64,000 nt of DNA from JAJZEO01 sp964350315 (GCA_964350315.1 CAYGJD010000009.1:11671-75670), one strand, 5' to 3'. Counted from the stretch's first letter, positions 1 through 8,609 are shown. A program made the numbers and translations. Notes: a model not told the origin generated them from the letters alone.

Positions 1-195
1 CAATTTGGGCAACTCTTTGGAATAATTTTCCAAATTAAAGACGATTTAAAAGATAAAATCGAACTCTCCTCGATACAGGCTATCGTAGGTGAGAACAAAG
101 CAAAAAAATTTCAAGAAAATCTGATTCTTGAAGCAAAAGAGATTTTATCTTGTCTCAACAACCCTCCTGAATACTTGAAAAACTTATTAAAATAA
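1..195 (+). CDS. ispA: Polyprenyl (farnesyl/geranylgeranyl) diphosphate synthase, C-terminal part only
   Basis: The frame is open from the left edge to a TAA at 193-195; the first two thirds of the gene lie outside the window. The first visible residues, QFGQLFGIIFQIKDDLKDK, carry the second aspartate-rich motif (FQI-x-DD-xx-D) of all-trans prenyl diphosphate synthases, which binds Mg2+ and isopentenyl diphosphate during chain elongation. The tail has a helix rich in Lys/Glu ending in LLK, as expected for the last helices of this all-helical family. The enzyme would make C15-C20 prenyl diphosphates in the cytoplasm from products of the Dxs pathway also encoded here. Chain length cannot be judged from this fragment. 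Confidence 0.8.
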   Translation, partial: QFGQLFGIIFQIKDDLKDKIELSSIQAIVGENKAKKFQENLILEAKEILSCLNNPPEYLKNLLK

Positions 196-259
196 TTTTT
201 TTCTTCGTTTTAAAGATATTTTTATATAAACTTAACGTATACTTAATTTTTGAGGACTT

Positions 260-1264
260 ATGATTTCAACAACCCCACCCCCAACATTTCCTGATCAACA
301 ATCTCTTGTAATAAAGACTCAATGGGCTGATGCTGCAAAAAAAAGTGTCTATATAGACCGATTAATAACCAAACTTTTTGATCAACATGCCCTACTCCTC
401 TCGCCAGAAAAGTATTTTTCCTATATTAATTTAACCATTCGCAATTCTACTCCTCCACCATTTGCTAAGAAATTTCTTAACGAAATTATTGCTAAAACTG
501 TCACTATTTATTCTGAAAATCTTTTTCCAAGAAGCTTAAAATTCACACAACCTGGAAAATTTCTAGATCGTGCCTATACTCCGCCTAAATTCAAGTTTGT
601 CCCTTTAGAAAAAGACCCTCAATCTACTTTTCGACACGAATCCTTACCCGCATTTGCTCCAGATCAACAAGCAAGTCTTGAAGGAAAAGAAGAGGCCGAC
701 ATTTTTTTTCAATCCCTTAAATCGATTGGGTATTTTAGCTGGGAAGCAGATTCTCTTTTAGCTGTATACCGCATGATTCTTGCTGGTGATTTTGCTTTTG
801 CTTCAGGAATTCAGCTCAAAAACATTCAATTTTTCTTTTTAAAACCAACTATAATTAATCCTATTTTAGGGAGAGATACCTCTAAATGGATTTTCCATGC
901 TGCCCTTGGGCTTGTCGATCTTTCAGGAACTTTACATGTCATAGACCCCGCACTTTTTAATGAGGCCGTTCCTCTTGAAAACTGGATCAACTTAATTACT
1001 TCAAATGAAAAAATTGCTTTTTTGAAGATCTCCGAAATAACAAAAAGAGAGGACATAGAGCTCAGCAGTGAAATTCCACAAATGGTTTTCATTCCTTATG
1101 GAAGTACTTTCATATATAACTCTCAAACTACTACCCTTATCGTAGATAAAGTGAAATTAGAAGATGTAGTTGAAGAAGATGCAGTACTTTCTCATCAAGA
1201 AATTAAATCATTTTTTGGATCATTTACTCCTGCTAACACTCCACCATTTTTATCTGAGTTTTAA
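260..1264 (+). CDS. Protein-glutaminase-like domain protein with Trp at the expected catalytic Cys
   Basis: 334 residues. No signal peptide is visible and the N-terminus is Pro/Thr-rich. The middle (about 155-245) resembles bacterial protein-glutaminase, a Cys-His-Asp deamidase with a papain/transglutaminase-like fold: the helix SWEADSLLAVYRMILAG (160-176) aligns with the GCYARAHKMRQIL helix of the Chryseobacterium enzyme, WIFHAALGLVD supplies a His (213), and the VIDPALF segment supplies the Asp (229) followed by a W. The position expected for the catalytic Cys is Trp161 (TGG, 740-742), so the domain may be inactive or binding-only. A -10-like TATACT lies at 238-243 and a GAGGA ribosome site at 251-255. 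The alignment is from memory; the fold is moderately supported and the cellular role (secreted effector or internal) is unknown. Confidence 0.55.
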   Translation: MISTTPPPTFPDQQSLVIKTQWADAAKKSVYIDRLITKLFDQHALLLSPEKYFSYINLTIRNSTPPPFAKKFLNEIIAKTVTIYSENLFPRSLKFTQPGKFLDRAYTPPKFKFVPLEKDPQSTFRHESLPAFAPDQQASLEGKEEADIFFQSLKSIGYFSWEADSLLAVYRMILAGDFAFASGIQLKNIQFFFLKPTIINPILGRDTSKWIFHAALGLVDLSGTLHVIDPALFNEAVPLENWINLITSNEKIAFLKISEITKREDIELSSEIPQMVFIPYGSTFIYNSQTTTLIVDKVKLEDVVEEDAVLSHQEIKSFFGSFTPANTPPFLSEF

Positions 1265-1341
1265 GGTTGGGAGTCTGAAATTAAACTAAATAGTTCTAAA
1301 TTTATCTGTGAGAGAATCTTTTTTTTCTTTATTATGATCGC

Positions 1342-1920
1342 ATGTTTGAATCGTTAAAAAAAGCTTTACCACCTTTTGTTCTATCGTTCATTGTGCTCTT
1401 AATTTTCCCTTCATTAGTTCCTCAAATACGTCTTTTTGCTTTTGTTCCTTTTATCACTTTTGTTTTAGCCAAAAACCGTCTTCCTCTTTGTTTATGGCTT
1501 TCTCTTTTTGCGGGATTGATTGTTGACCTTTACTCAAATAGCTCTCCATTAGGCTTTTTCGCCTTGAACTATACTTTAACAAGTGTTGTTGTCTACCGCT
1601 ACCGTTCTTATTTTCCTGAGGAAAAAGTTCATATCTTTGCTCTTTACTCAGTACTTTATTCATTTATATCAACAATGCTTCACTTTGTTTTATATGCATT
1701 AATTGAAATGCACATAAAAATTCATCTTTTCTCCTTGATTACTGATTTATTCTTGCTGCCAATTCTTGATGGTGTGTATGCTCTTGTATGGGTTTTCTTC
1801 CCCCTTAAAGTATATGAGAAACTAACAGAACCCAACCGAATAAAAGAGCTCAAACGTAGATTTGCAAAAAAGAGAAGAAGACTCCTAATACAATTACAAA
1901 ATTTAAGGCCTGCTAGATGA
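1342..1920 (+). CDS. MreD-like polytopic inner-membrane protein
   Basis: 192 residues with about five hydrophobic segments (roughly 11-31, 38-46, 51-66, 92-120, 128-153) and a strongly basic tail (KRRFAKKRRRLL). The segment LFAGLIVDLYSNSSPLGFFA resembles the 'GL-x-xD-x-xS/T-xx-LG' signature of MreD, the membrane partner of MreC/MreB in cell-wall elongation or division. Its stop overlaps the start of the next gene by ATGA (1917-1920), so it is translationally coupled to the phosphatase-folD-apbE run. A TATGAT box at 1333-1338 is too close to the ATG to be trusted as a promoter. The MreD assignment is an inference from pattern; it could be another small membrane protein of similar topology. Confidence 0.5.
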   Translation: MFESLKKALPPFVLSFIVLLIFPSLVPQIRLFAFVPFITFVLAKNRLPLCLWLSLFAGLIVDLYSNSSPLGFFALNYTLTSVVVYRYRSYFPEEKVHIFALYSVLYSFISTMLHFVLYALIEMHIKIHLFSLITDLFLLPILDGVYALVWVFFPLKVYEKLTEPNRIKELKRRFAKKRRRLLIQLQNLRPAR

Positions 1921-2699
1921 AACAGATCCAAGATCTCGATATAAATGCGCTGGAAATCGTTGCTCTTGCTGCTGCTCAGCAAGCATCTGCCCTTCTTAAC
2001 ATTGGTTTTTACTCAGATTTAGAAGTTAAACAAAAGAGTCATGCCCACGACCTTGTCACTCAATTCGACACTAAATCTGAAGAATTAATTATTTCCGTGA
2101 TAAAAGATTCCTACTCCAACCATGCCTTTGTCGGTGAAGAAAGTGGCATACAAGGGGATGTTGAAAATGAGATTACATGGATTATTGATCCTATCGACGG
2201 CACCTGGAATTTTGCCAAACAAATCCCCTCTTTTGCTATCTCTATTGCAGTCTACTACAAAAAAGCAGTTCATTTAGGTGTCTGTATCGATCCAATCGCA
2301 AATGAAATTTTTATCGCAAGGAAAGGTAAAGGGGCCACTATGAATGGGAAAAAACTTTCAGTAAGTAAAGTTTCAAACCTTGAACATTCTGGCATCTCAC
2401 TCGGCTCTCATATCGGTTTTGATGATCTACATAAGATTGCTCAAATTCGGAGATCTGGTTCAACAGTTCTTGATCTTTGTTATGTTGCAAAAGGGTCCTT
2501 AGAAGGATTTATTGATAATCGACAAAGAATTTGGGATTATGCTGCAGCACAACTGGTTGTTGTTGAGGCAGGTGGAACAGTTTCTTGTTTTGATAACTCT
2601 CCCCTCTCGTTCGACTTTAAAAACCGCACTCAAATCCTTGCAAGTAACGGAATTGTACATCAGGAGTTAATGAAATGGATATCGATGGAAAAAAAATAG
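1917..2699 (+). CDS. Inositol monophosphatase family phosphatase (SuhB/CysQ-like)
   Basis: 260 residues. The metal-binding signatures of the FIG superfamily are present in order: GEESG (about residue 72), WIIDPIDGTWNF (about 85-96, motif A, with Asp-Asp metal ligands) and WDYAAAQLVVVEAGG near the C-terminus (motif B). Family members hydrolyse inositol monophosphate, PAP (3',5'-adenosine bisphosphate) or fructose bisphosphate using Mg2+; the exact substrate cannot be read here. The start ATG overlaps the previous stop (ATGA), and the 3' end overlaps folD by 25 bases, so the three genes are one transcription-translation unit. Length is normal for the family. Confidence 0.85.
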   Translation: MKQIQDLDINALEIVALAAAQQASALLNIGFYSDLEVKQKSHAHDLVTQFDTKSEELIISVIKDSYSNHAFVGEESGIQGDVENEITWIIDPIDGTWNFAKQIPSFAISIAVYYKKAVHLGVCIDPIANEIFIARKGKGATMNGKKLSVSKVSNLEHSGISLGSHIGFDDLHKIAQIRRSGSTVLDLCYVAKGSLEGFIDNRQRIWDYAAAQLVVVEAGGTVSCFDNSPLSFDFKNRTQILASNGIVHQELMKWISMEKK

Positions 2700-3526
2700 C
2701 CGATGAAATTCTTGATGAGATTAAGCGAGAAACAAAGAATCTTGGATTTGTGCCGGGCATTGCTTTTGTTCTTGTCGGAAACGACCCCGCATCTCAAACA
2801 TACGTTCGAATGAAAGAAAAGAAGTGCAAAGAGGTTGGCTTTCACTCTGAGAAATTCAACCTTGATGAAAGAGTTTCACAAATCGAACTTCTCACTCTAA
2901 TAGATAAATTGAATATCGATGATAAAATTGATGGCATTATTGTTCAAATGCCCCTTCCCTCACATATTACAGTAAAAGAGGTTCTTAATCGCATTAAACC
3001 TGAAAAAGACATCGATGGGTTTCATCCAATAAATATTGGTAGGATGTTTAGTGGAGATCGATTAGGACCGCTTCCCTGCACTCCAGCGGGTATTCTAACG
3101 CTCCTTGAAAAATCAAATGTAAAAGTTGAGAGCGCCCATGTTGTTGTCGTTGGAAGAAGTAACATTGTGGGCAGACCAATCGCTCATTTGCTTAGCCAAA
3201 AAGAACTTATAGGGAACGCTACTGTGACTCTCGCGCACAGTAAAACAAAAAACTTAGGAAAAATTTGCAAACAAGCAGACATCCTAATTGCTGCAATTGG
3301 AAAAGCAAAAACCATTACACATGATATGGTTAAACCTGGTTGCGTGGTTATTGACGTCGGCGTCAATCGAACAGATAGCGGCAAACTAGTTGGAGATGTT
3401 GACTATGATAAAGTTAAACCGATTGCTTCCCAAATCACTCCTGTTCCTGGTGGAGTAGGCCCTATGACAATTGCCATGTTGCTTAAAAACACCCTTGAAT
3501 GTGCTAAAAGAAGGTCTGGAGAATGA
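2675..3526 (+). CDS. folD: Bifunctional methylenetetrahydrofolate dehydrogenase / cyclohydrolase
   Basis: 283 residues, standard length. FolD interconverts methylene-, methenyl- and 10-formyl-THF in the cytoplasm, feeding purine synthesis and formyl-Met-tRNA. Visible motifs: YVRMKEKKCKEVG (catalytic Lys region), GIIVQMPLP, PEKDIDGFHPINIG, VVVGRSNIVGRP (Rossmann loop) and the C-terminal PVPGGVGPMTIAML signature. The start at 2675 lies inside the end of the phosphatase gene; the encoded MDIDGKKIADEI is the usual FolD N-terminus, so this start is secure. Its stop overlaps the apbE start (ATGA, 3523-3526). The folD-apbE neighbourhood is, as I recall, also found in Chlamydia. Confidence 0.95.
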   Translation: MDIDGKKIADEILDEIKRETKNLGFVPGIAFVLVGNDPASQTYVRMKEKKCKEVGFHSEKFNLDERVSQIELLTLIDKLNIDDKIDGIIVQMPLPSHITVKEVLNRIKPEKDIDGFHPINIGRMFSGDRLGPLPCTPAGILTLLEKSNVKVESAHVVVVGRSNIVGRPIAHLLSQKELIGNATVTLAHSKTKNLGKICKQADILIAAIGKAKTITHDMVKPGCVVIDVGVNRTDSGKLVGDVDYDKVKPIASQITPVPGGVGPMTIAMLLKNTLECAKRRSGE

Positions 3527-4539
3527 CTAAAAATTTCATCAAAAAGTGGATACATCTAACTATTCCACTCATTATCTTTGGGGTTTTTTCGGCTATTTCT
3601 TGCACAAAGGCATCAAATCTTATTCATTTCCGCGGTTTTTCAATGAAGATGCCCTATCATGTTGCAGTTGTAGGCCCTCTTTCTAGACATGACCGCCTCG
3701 TGATCAAACAAATCATCGATAGTGCTTTCTCAGAAACAAATCAAATCTCAAACCATTGGAATAGCCACTCTGAACTTTCTTTTTTCAATCACAATAAATC
3801 GACAAAGCCTGTTAAACTATCGCCACACCTCCGCGAATTACTCACATTAGCAGAGGAGATTGTAAATCTAAGCGACGGCAAATATGACCCAACTTTAGGC
3901 CCTGCTATTGACGCTTGGAAAATTGCACTAAGTCAACATCATGAACCCTCCAATAAAACTCTCATTTCTTTGAATCGGATCATTGGCTGGGAACACCTTT
4001 CATTTAATGATTCATCAATCCAAAAAGATATTCCAGAATTAAAGCTTGATTTGGATGCTATTGCAAAAGGCAAATGCGTTGACAACATCACTACAAATCT
4101 TGTTGAAGGAGGCTACAATAATATTTATGTCGAATGGTCTGGAGAAATACGAGCTCATGGTCTCAATGAATTAAACAAGCAATGGCAAATTGAAATCTTC
4201 TCCCCTAAATCTGAACCAAATAAAGTCATACTACTTGATAATGAAGCAATTGCAACAAGTGGAAATTATATGCAAGTTTGGGGCGTAAGATCTGAAGAAG
4301 ATGGAAATGTTCGTATTTACTCACACCTTCTCAATAAAGAGACGCTCTCACCTATTGAACTAGAAAAAAAATCTATTCTCTCTGTTTCTGTAAGAGCTCC
4401 GACATGCGCTCTTGCTGATGGCCTTGCAACAGCCGCTATGCTTATTGAAACTCATGAGGAACTTCTAGAATGGACTTCTAAAGTTAAGGAAACTATTCCT
4501 GGGGTTTCATTTTGGATCATTGAAAAAAAAGTTTTATAA
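3523..4539 (+). CDS. apbE: ApbE-like FAD:protein FMN transferase, lipoprotein
   Basis: 338 residues. The N-terminus is a lipoprotein signal: basic start, hydrophobic 10-24, then a lipobox AISC with Cys27. The body has ApbE motifs: LDLDAIAKGKCVD (about 181-193), a GEIRAHG turn, IATSGNY and the C-terminal ADGLATAAML with its metal-binding Asp. ApbE uses FAD to attach FMN covalently to Thr in NqrB/NqrC or RnfG/D on the outer face of the inner membrane. In chlamydiae the expected client is the Na+-translocating NADH:quinone reductase, which is not in this window. It is last in the run that starts at 1342. Confidence 0.85.
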   Translation: MTKNFIKKWIHLTIPLIIFGVFSAISCTKASNLIHFRGFSMKMPYHVAVVGPLSRHDRLVIKQIIDSAFSETNQISNHWNSHSELSFFNHNKSTKPVKLSPHLRELLTLAEEIVNLSDGKYDPTLGPAIDAWKIALSQHHEPSNKTLISLNRIIGWEHLSFNDSSIQKDIPELKLDLDAIAKGKCVDNITTNLVEGGYNNIYVEWSGEIRAHGLNELNKQWQIEIFSPKSEPNKVILLDNEAIATSGNYMQVWGVRSEEDGNVRIYSHLLNKETLSPIELEKKSILSVSVRAPTCALADGLATAAMLIETHEELLEWTSKVKETIPGVSFWIIEKKVL

Positions 4540-4705
4540 AATAGCCGATTTTTTCTCTTTATTAAATATCGAAACACCCTTTTCTGCTTTTTTAATTCAC
4601 ACCTAAGAAGCTAATTATAAATTTCTTACTTGGCAATTCAAGTCGAATGCACCCTGTTCTATACACGATAATATTATATCATCACACAACTACATCAAGA
4701 AATCC

Positions 4706-4734
4706 TTTCCCTTGTGTCAATTTTCTGATATGAT
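4706..4734 (+). promoter_or_regulatory. Putative promoter of rnr, near-leaderless
   Basis: TATGAT at 4729-4734, preceded after 17 bases by a weak TTTCCC (4706-4711), sits 8 bases before the rnr ATG at 4743. No Shine-Dalgarno sequence lies in the CCGTAATT between them. The rest of the 203-base gap after apbE is AT-rich with no other feature seen. Confidence 0.4.
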
Positions 4735-4742
4735 CCGTAATT

Positions 4743-6620
4743 ATGAGCAAAAAGAACCGATTGCAAGGCAAAATTTCTATTCACACGAAAGGTTTCGGAT
4801 TTTTATCTGCAGATTGCGGACATGAAGATATCTTTATTCCAGCTTCTAAAATCAATGGCGCTTTTGATGGGGACGTAGTTGTTGTTTCCTCACTTAAGAA
4901 AAGTGCAAAAGGTTGGGAAGGGATTGTTGAATCAATTAAACAACAAAACAGAAAACGTATCGTTGGGACAGTTGTAGACCATTATCCAAATGGTGATGCA
5001 ATGATTTTTTCAGCATCAGCGGGAGAAGAACGCCCTCTTTGCTTAAAAAAATCTCCAAAGACAAAATTTGAAATCGGCGATAGAGTCTCGCTAAACATTA
5101 AGAGTCAAGGCACTGACAATTCACTCACATGCACGTTACATAAATTCCTTGGAAACATTAACGATGCTCTAATTGATTCTGATGTTGCTATAGAAGAGTA
5201 CAACTTACACGAAAAATTCCCCGCTGCTGTTATCGCTGAAGCTGAAAAATTTAAAGAAGGTTGCGTACTTACAAAAGACAGAGTTGATTATAGAGATCTT
5301 GAATGCCTCACTATTGATCCAACAACAGCAAGAGATTACGATGACGCATTGTCAATCACAAAGGACAAAAATGGGTGTTATCAACTAGGAGTTCATATTG
5401 CTGATGTTTCTCATTTTGTAAAAGAAAACTCCAAACTTGATCTAGAAGCTCAATCTCGCGGAAATTCAACGTACTTTATCGATAAAGTTGTCCCCATGCT
5501 TCCTGAAAATCTTAGCAATGGCCTTTGCAGTTTAAAAGAAGGTGTTGACCGATACACAGCTACTGTCATGATGGAATTTGATACTAAAGGAATACTAAAA
5601 TCACACGAAATTTGTAAAAGTATTATCCGTAGCAGAAAGCGCTTTACTTACGAAGAAGCAAAGCAAGTCCTAGACAAAAAAATCAAATCGCCCCACTTAA
5701 ATACACTTAAATTGCTTGTTGAATTATGCTCTCACCTCAAACGACAAAAAAAAGAACGTGGTTGTGTTGAATTAAACTTGCCTGAAATCCGTCTCGTTCT
5801 CGATGAAAATGGCATCCCCTATACAGAAACTTGGATTGAATATGACATTACTCACCAGTTAGTGGAAGAGTATATGCTTAAAGCTAATGAAATTGTGGCA
5901 AGTGAGCTCCTTAAGCGAGGTGGAAAAGGGCTTTTCCGTATACATGAAAATCCCGACCCCGAAACCCTAAATGAGTTTTTCACTTTAGCAAGACTTTTTG
6001 GCTATGTTATCCCTCCAAACGCAACCTCTGAAGATATTGGAAAAATATTTGAAGACGCTAAAGATTCAGTCAATATTGACCAACTCAGCATTCGATATAT
6101 CCGTTCAATGAAACTTGCTGTTTACTCAAAAGACAATATCGGTCACTACGGACTAAATCTTGAAAATTACACACATTTCACAAGTCCTATCAGACGGTAT
6201 TCTGATCTTGTTGTTCACCGTTTCCTTTTTGACAAGGATTACAATCCTAATGAAAAAGCAATTGCAGAACTCTGTTCTGAAACAGAACGTAGAAGCTTTC
6301 GTGCCGAAATGAGTGTGGCCCGCTTAAAAAAACTACGTTATCTTGACCGCCTAACAGAAGACGACCCCGACTTTACTTTTGAGGCAACAATTACAAACAT
6401 CAAACCTCAAGGGATCTTTTTTGATCTTAATTTTATTGGGTTTGAAGGAAACATTCACGTCTCACAACTTGGAGATGAGTATTTTTACTTTAACGAGAAA
6501 GATCGCTCTTTTAAAGGTTCGACAACAAATGAGCGGTATCAAATTGGCACAAAGCTAGTTGTAAGTCTTGAGTCAATAGATCTTGTTTTCGGTGAATGTA
6601 CTTGGAATCTCATTCACTAA
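4743..6620 (+). CDS. rnr: Ribonuclease R (RNB-family 3'-5' exoribonuclease)
   Basis: 625 residues, shorter than E. coli RNase R (about 810) because the N-terminal helical and C-terminal Lys-rich parts are reduced. Order: cold-shock type OB fold (about 5-60, KGFGFL and DIFIP), second OB, RNB catalytic domain starting near 185 with DPTTARDYDDAL (the catalytic Asp cluster), HIADVSHFV, and the RNB signature HFTSPIRRYSDLVVHR near 478-493, then a C-terminal S1 domain (about 535-625). The enzyme degrades structured RNA in the cytoplasm. No ribosome binding site; the -10 box is 8 bases upstream of the ATG. Confidence 0.93.
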   Translation: MSKKNRLQGKISIHTKGFGFLSADCGHEDIFIPASKINGAFDGDVVVVSSLKKSAKGWEGIVESIKQQNRKRIVGTVVDHYPNGDAMIFSASAGEERPLCLKKSPKTKFEIGDRVSLNIKSQGTDNSLTCTLHKFLGNINDALIDSDVAIEEYNLHEKFPAAVIAEAEKFKEGCVLTKDRVDYRDLECLTIDPTTARDYDDALSITKDKNGCYQLGVHIADVSHFVKENSKLDLEAQSRGNSTYFIDKVVPMLPENLSNGLCSLKEGVDRYTATVMMEFDTKGILKSHEICKSIIRSRKRFTYEEAKQVLDKKIKSPHLNTLKLLVELCSHLKRQKKERGCVELNLPEIRLVLDENGIPYTETWIEYDITHQLVEEYMLKANEIVASELLKRGGKGLFRIHENPDPETLNEFFTLARLFGYVIPPNATSEDIGKIFEDAKDSVNIDQLSIRYIRSMKLAVYSKDNIGHYGLNLENYTHFTSPIRRYSDLVVHRFLFDKDYNPNEKAIAELCSETERRSFRAEMSVARLKKLRYLDRLTEDDPDFTFEATITNIKPQGIFFDLNFIGFEGNIHVSQLGDEYFYFNEKDRSFKGSTTNERYQIGTKLVVSLESIDLVFGECTWNLIH

Positions 6621-6642
6621 AATCATCCTTTAACGTTATACT
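6613..6642 (+). promoter_or_regulatory. Putative promoter of the DUF502 pair, near-leaderless
   Basis: TATACT at 6637-6642 lies 6 bases before the ATG at 6649. An 18-base spacer separates it from TTCACT (6613-6618), a partial -35 match located at the end of rnr. No Shine-Dalgarno sequence is present, so the mRNA probably begins at or next to the start codon. Confidence 0.45.
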
Positions 6643-6648
6643 CAGGTT

Positions 6649-7302
6649 ATGAAAAAATATCTTTTAACCGGCCTTATTCTTCTTTTACCTCTTGCACTAA
6701 CAGTTGCAATTATAGGTTTTGTCGTAAATTTCCTTACAAAGCCGTTCATGGGAATCGTTGGACACTTTCTCAAAAAGTCATATCTGGTCAATAAGGGACT
6801 ACTTATACTTTCTGCAGAGCAGACGATTCGCTACACAAGCCAACTAATTATCCTTGTTTGCCTTTTTCTTTTGATTTTATTTATTGGTATGATCGCTCGT
6901 TGGTACCTGGTTAACTGGTTAATCCAAATTTCTGAGCGTGTGTTACATCGCTTACCCCTTATCAATAAGGTATATAAAACTACAAAAGACATTATCACTA
7001 ATTTATTTGGCCACGGTAAAAACACCTTTAAACAGGTCGTCATGGTCCCCTTCCCCTCAAAAGGAATTTACACACTTGGTCTCCTATCACAGCGAGCGCC
7101 AAAAGAGTGTTCTGATAAAGCTGGGGAAAAAATGTATTCAGTATTTGTACCAACAGCTCCGAACCCAACGACTGGCTTTACAATCATGTTCAATGAAGTC
7201 GACATCCTTTTTATTGATATGAAACCAGAAGATGCAATTAGATATATTGTTTCTTGCGGAATGGTTACTCCACAAGACATGCATCCAGAGGCTGTAAAAT
7301 GA
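6649..7302 (+). CDS. DUF502 family inner-membrane protein, copy 1
   Basis: 217 residues with two transmembrane stretches: about 4-27 (LTGLILLLPLALTVAIIGF) and about 61-87 (SQLIILVCLFLLILFIGMIA). After them comes the DUF502 (COG2928) signature region LHRLPLINKVYKTTKDI, then a cytoplasmic or periplasmic domain with VVMVPFPSKGIYTLG and VPTAPNPTTGF. The family is widespread, with no established biochemical role that I know. The stop overlaps the second DUF502 start by ATGA (7299-7302), a clear tandem duplication. Confidence 0.85.
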   Translation: MKKYLLTGLILLLPLALTVAIIGFVVNFLTKPFMGIVGHFLKKSYLVNKGLLILSAEQTIRYTSQLIILVCLFLLILFIGMIARWYLVNWLIQISERVLHRLPLINKVYKTTKDIITNLFGHGKNTFKQVVMVPFPSKGIYTLGLLSQRAPKECSDKAGEKMYSVFVPTAPNPTTGFTIMFNEVDILFIDMKPEDAIRYIVSCGMVTPQDMHPEAVK

Positions 7303-8012
7303 AACGAAACATCTTTTCTGGACTAGTCATTCTTTTGCCTCTTACGATCACTATTGCTGTATTTATTTTTCTTGTAGATTTGCTGACAACCCCGTTTCTT
7401 GGCAACATGGAAAAACTATTACAATATTTAGCAGGCTCTTATTCGCTCAATATTGTCTCTCATGCAACGGCTCTTGTGATCATCAGCCGTGGACTTATTC
7501 TAGTCTTGCTATTTTTCTTTGTCGTCATATTGGGTTTTTTAGGAAATCGAATTATCTTTCATTGGCTTGTAAAAACAATGCATGCAATTTTATTGAAAAT
7601 CCCCCTTATCAACTCTATATACAAAATGTGTAGAGACGTCATAGAGGCTCTATTTTCAGAGAAAAGAAAACTTTTCACTCGTGTTGTAGCAATCCCCTTT
7701 CCATCTAAAGAATCAAAGGCTATTGGTTTAATTACAGGAATTGCTCCTCAAGAACTTCAAAATGCACATACATCTGACGCTCCTCAAGAGCTTCTTAAAA
7801 CTGTATTCATCCCGACTTCTCCACACCCTATTTCTGGATTTTTGCTCCTCTGTGAAGAAAAACACCTAAAAGAACTCAATCTTTCTGTTGAAGATGCCTT
7901 TAAGTTTTTAATCTCCTGTGGTATCTTTAATCCCGATCAAAATAAACCTGATCGAGGAAACAAACCAAATGATGACACAAAGAAAACAAAAAACAATATT
8001 CTTCCAGGTTAA
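7299..8012 (+). CDS. DUF502 family inner-membrane protein, copy 2
   Basis: 237 residues from the ATG at 7299. A longer in-frame start at 7254 exists, but the encoded MKRNIFSGLVILLPLTITIA aligns with the N-terminus of copy 1 and the ATGA overlap supports 7299. It has the same architecture as its neighbour: two membrane segments, ILLKIPLINSIYKMCRDVIE, then AIPFPSKESKAIG and IPTSPHPISGF. It differs by a short insert (about residues 151-167) and a polar Lys/Asn-rich tail. The two proteins may form a heteromer; this is inference. The end overlaps the HolC-like gene by 44 bases. Confidence 0.85.
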   Translation: MKRNIFSGLVILLPLTITIAVFIFLVDLLTTPFLGNMEKLLQYLAGSYSLNIVSHATALVIISRGLILVLLFFFVVILGFLGNRIIFHWLVKTMHAILLKIPLINSIYKMCRDVIEALFSEKRKLFTRVVAIPFPSKESKAIGLITGIAPQELQNAHTSDAPQELLKTVFIPTSPHPISGFLLLCEEKHLKELNLSVEDAFKFLISCGIFNPDQNKPDRGNKPNDDTKKTKNNILPG

Positions 8013-8391
8013 TAACAACGAGCAAAAGCTCTTCCGGTTAACTAACCTCGCAAAACAAAAATTTGATGAAAAAATTCCTTTACTGTTTTTAACACAAGAC
8101 ACTGCAGCAGCGATATTTGTAGACAAAACTCTCTGGTCGCACCCTGTCCACAGCCTTATTCCTCATGAATTTTCCCTAAACGACTCTAATGAAATTATTT
8201 GCATTTCAATCCCCCCACATAATCCAAACAAAGCTCTACACATCTTTAATTTAACAAAAGAGCCCCTTTTATCAAGCCCAGCTTCGACTATTTATGAATT
8301 TGACGACCTCACATCAAATGAAAAATCTCAAATTTCAAAAAATAAATATCATCGATATAAAGAAGAGAACTTCGCGCTTGCATCATTTTAG
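7969..8391 (+). CDS. HolC-like protein (DNA polymerase III chi subunit family)
   Basis: 140 residues from the first of two adjacent ATGs (7969, 7972). A GAGG at 7954-7957 fits 7969; a longer frame from GTG at 7918 is less likely. The segment KTIFFQVNNNEQKLFRLTNLAKQ, then DEKIPLLFLTQD and KTLWSHPVHSLIPHEF, matches the chi pattern: beta strand, helix recruiting the polymer end, 'LD-xx-LW' and the 'F-x-PH' turn. Chi links the clamp loader to single-strand binding protein; ssb is also in this window (50236-50697). The C-terminal 30 residues are variable. Sequence similarity is weak, so treat as probable. Confidence 0.6.
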   Translation: MMTQRKQKTIFFQVNNNEQKLFRLTNLAKQKFDEKIPLLFLTQDTAAAIFVDKTLWSHPVHSLIPHEFSLNDSNEIICISIPPHNPNKALHIFNLTKEPLLSSPASTIYEFDDLTSNEKSQISKNKYHRYKEENFALASF

Positions 8392-8441
8392 TCTAAAGGG
8401 TATACTTTACGCGAATAAAGAAATTAGAGGAGTCATATACA

Positions 8442-8609
8442 ATGACACGCATGAGTAAACAATCAATACGACGAGCAAAATGCCCAAAGAAATGCACCCC
8501 GTCATTTGCTCCTAAAACAGGTCCTAAAAAAGACAATTTGGCACAAGGATACAAACCCCACGTCAATGCAATCTCAAGTAAAACCAGCTTTATCCCAAAG
8601 GTGAAATAA
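8442..8609 (+). CDS. Small basic protein, 55 residues, unrecognised
   Basis: ATG at 8442, TAA at 8607-8609, with GAGGAG (8427-8432) at good spacing. The product begins MTRMSKQSIRRAKCPKK and ends FIPKVK; it is rich in Lys/Arg and has two Cys. The coding is supported by the ribosome site, the TAATG overlap with the next gene and the position directly before the conserved small basic protein and ybeY. I recall a pair of tiny genes just before ybeY in Chlamydia too. The role is unknown; RNA or ribosome association is a guess from charge and context. Confidence 0.7.
   Translation: MTRMSKQSIRRAKCPKKCTPSFAPKTGPKKDNLAQGYKPHVNAISSKTSFIPKVK

Noticed and set aside
1333..1338. TATGAT just before the MreD-like start
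   Set aside because: Only 3 bases from the ATG, which would place the transcript start inside the gene; no -35.
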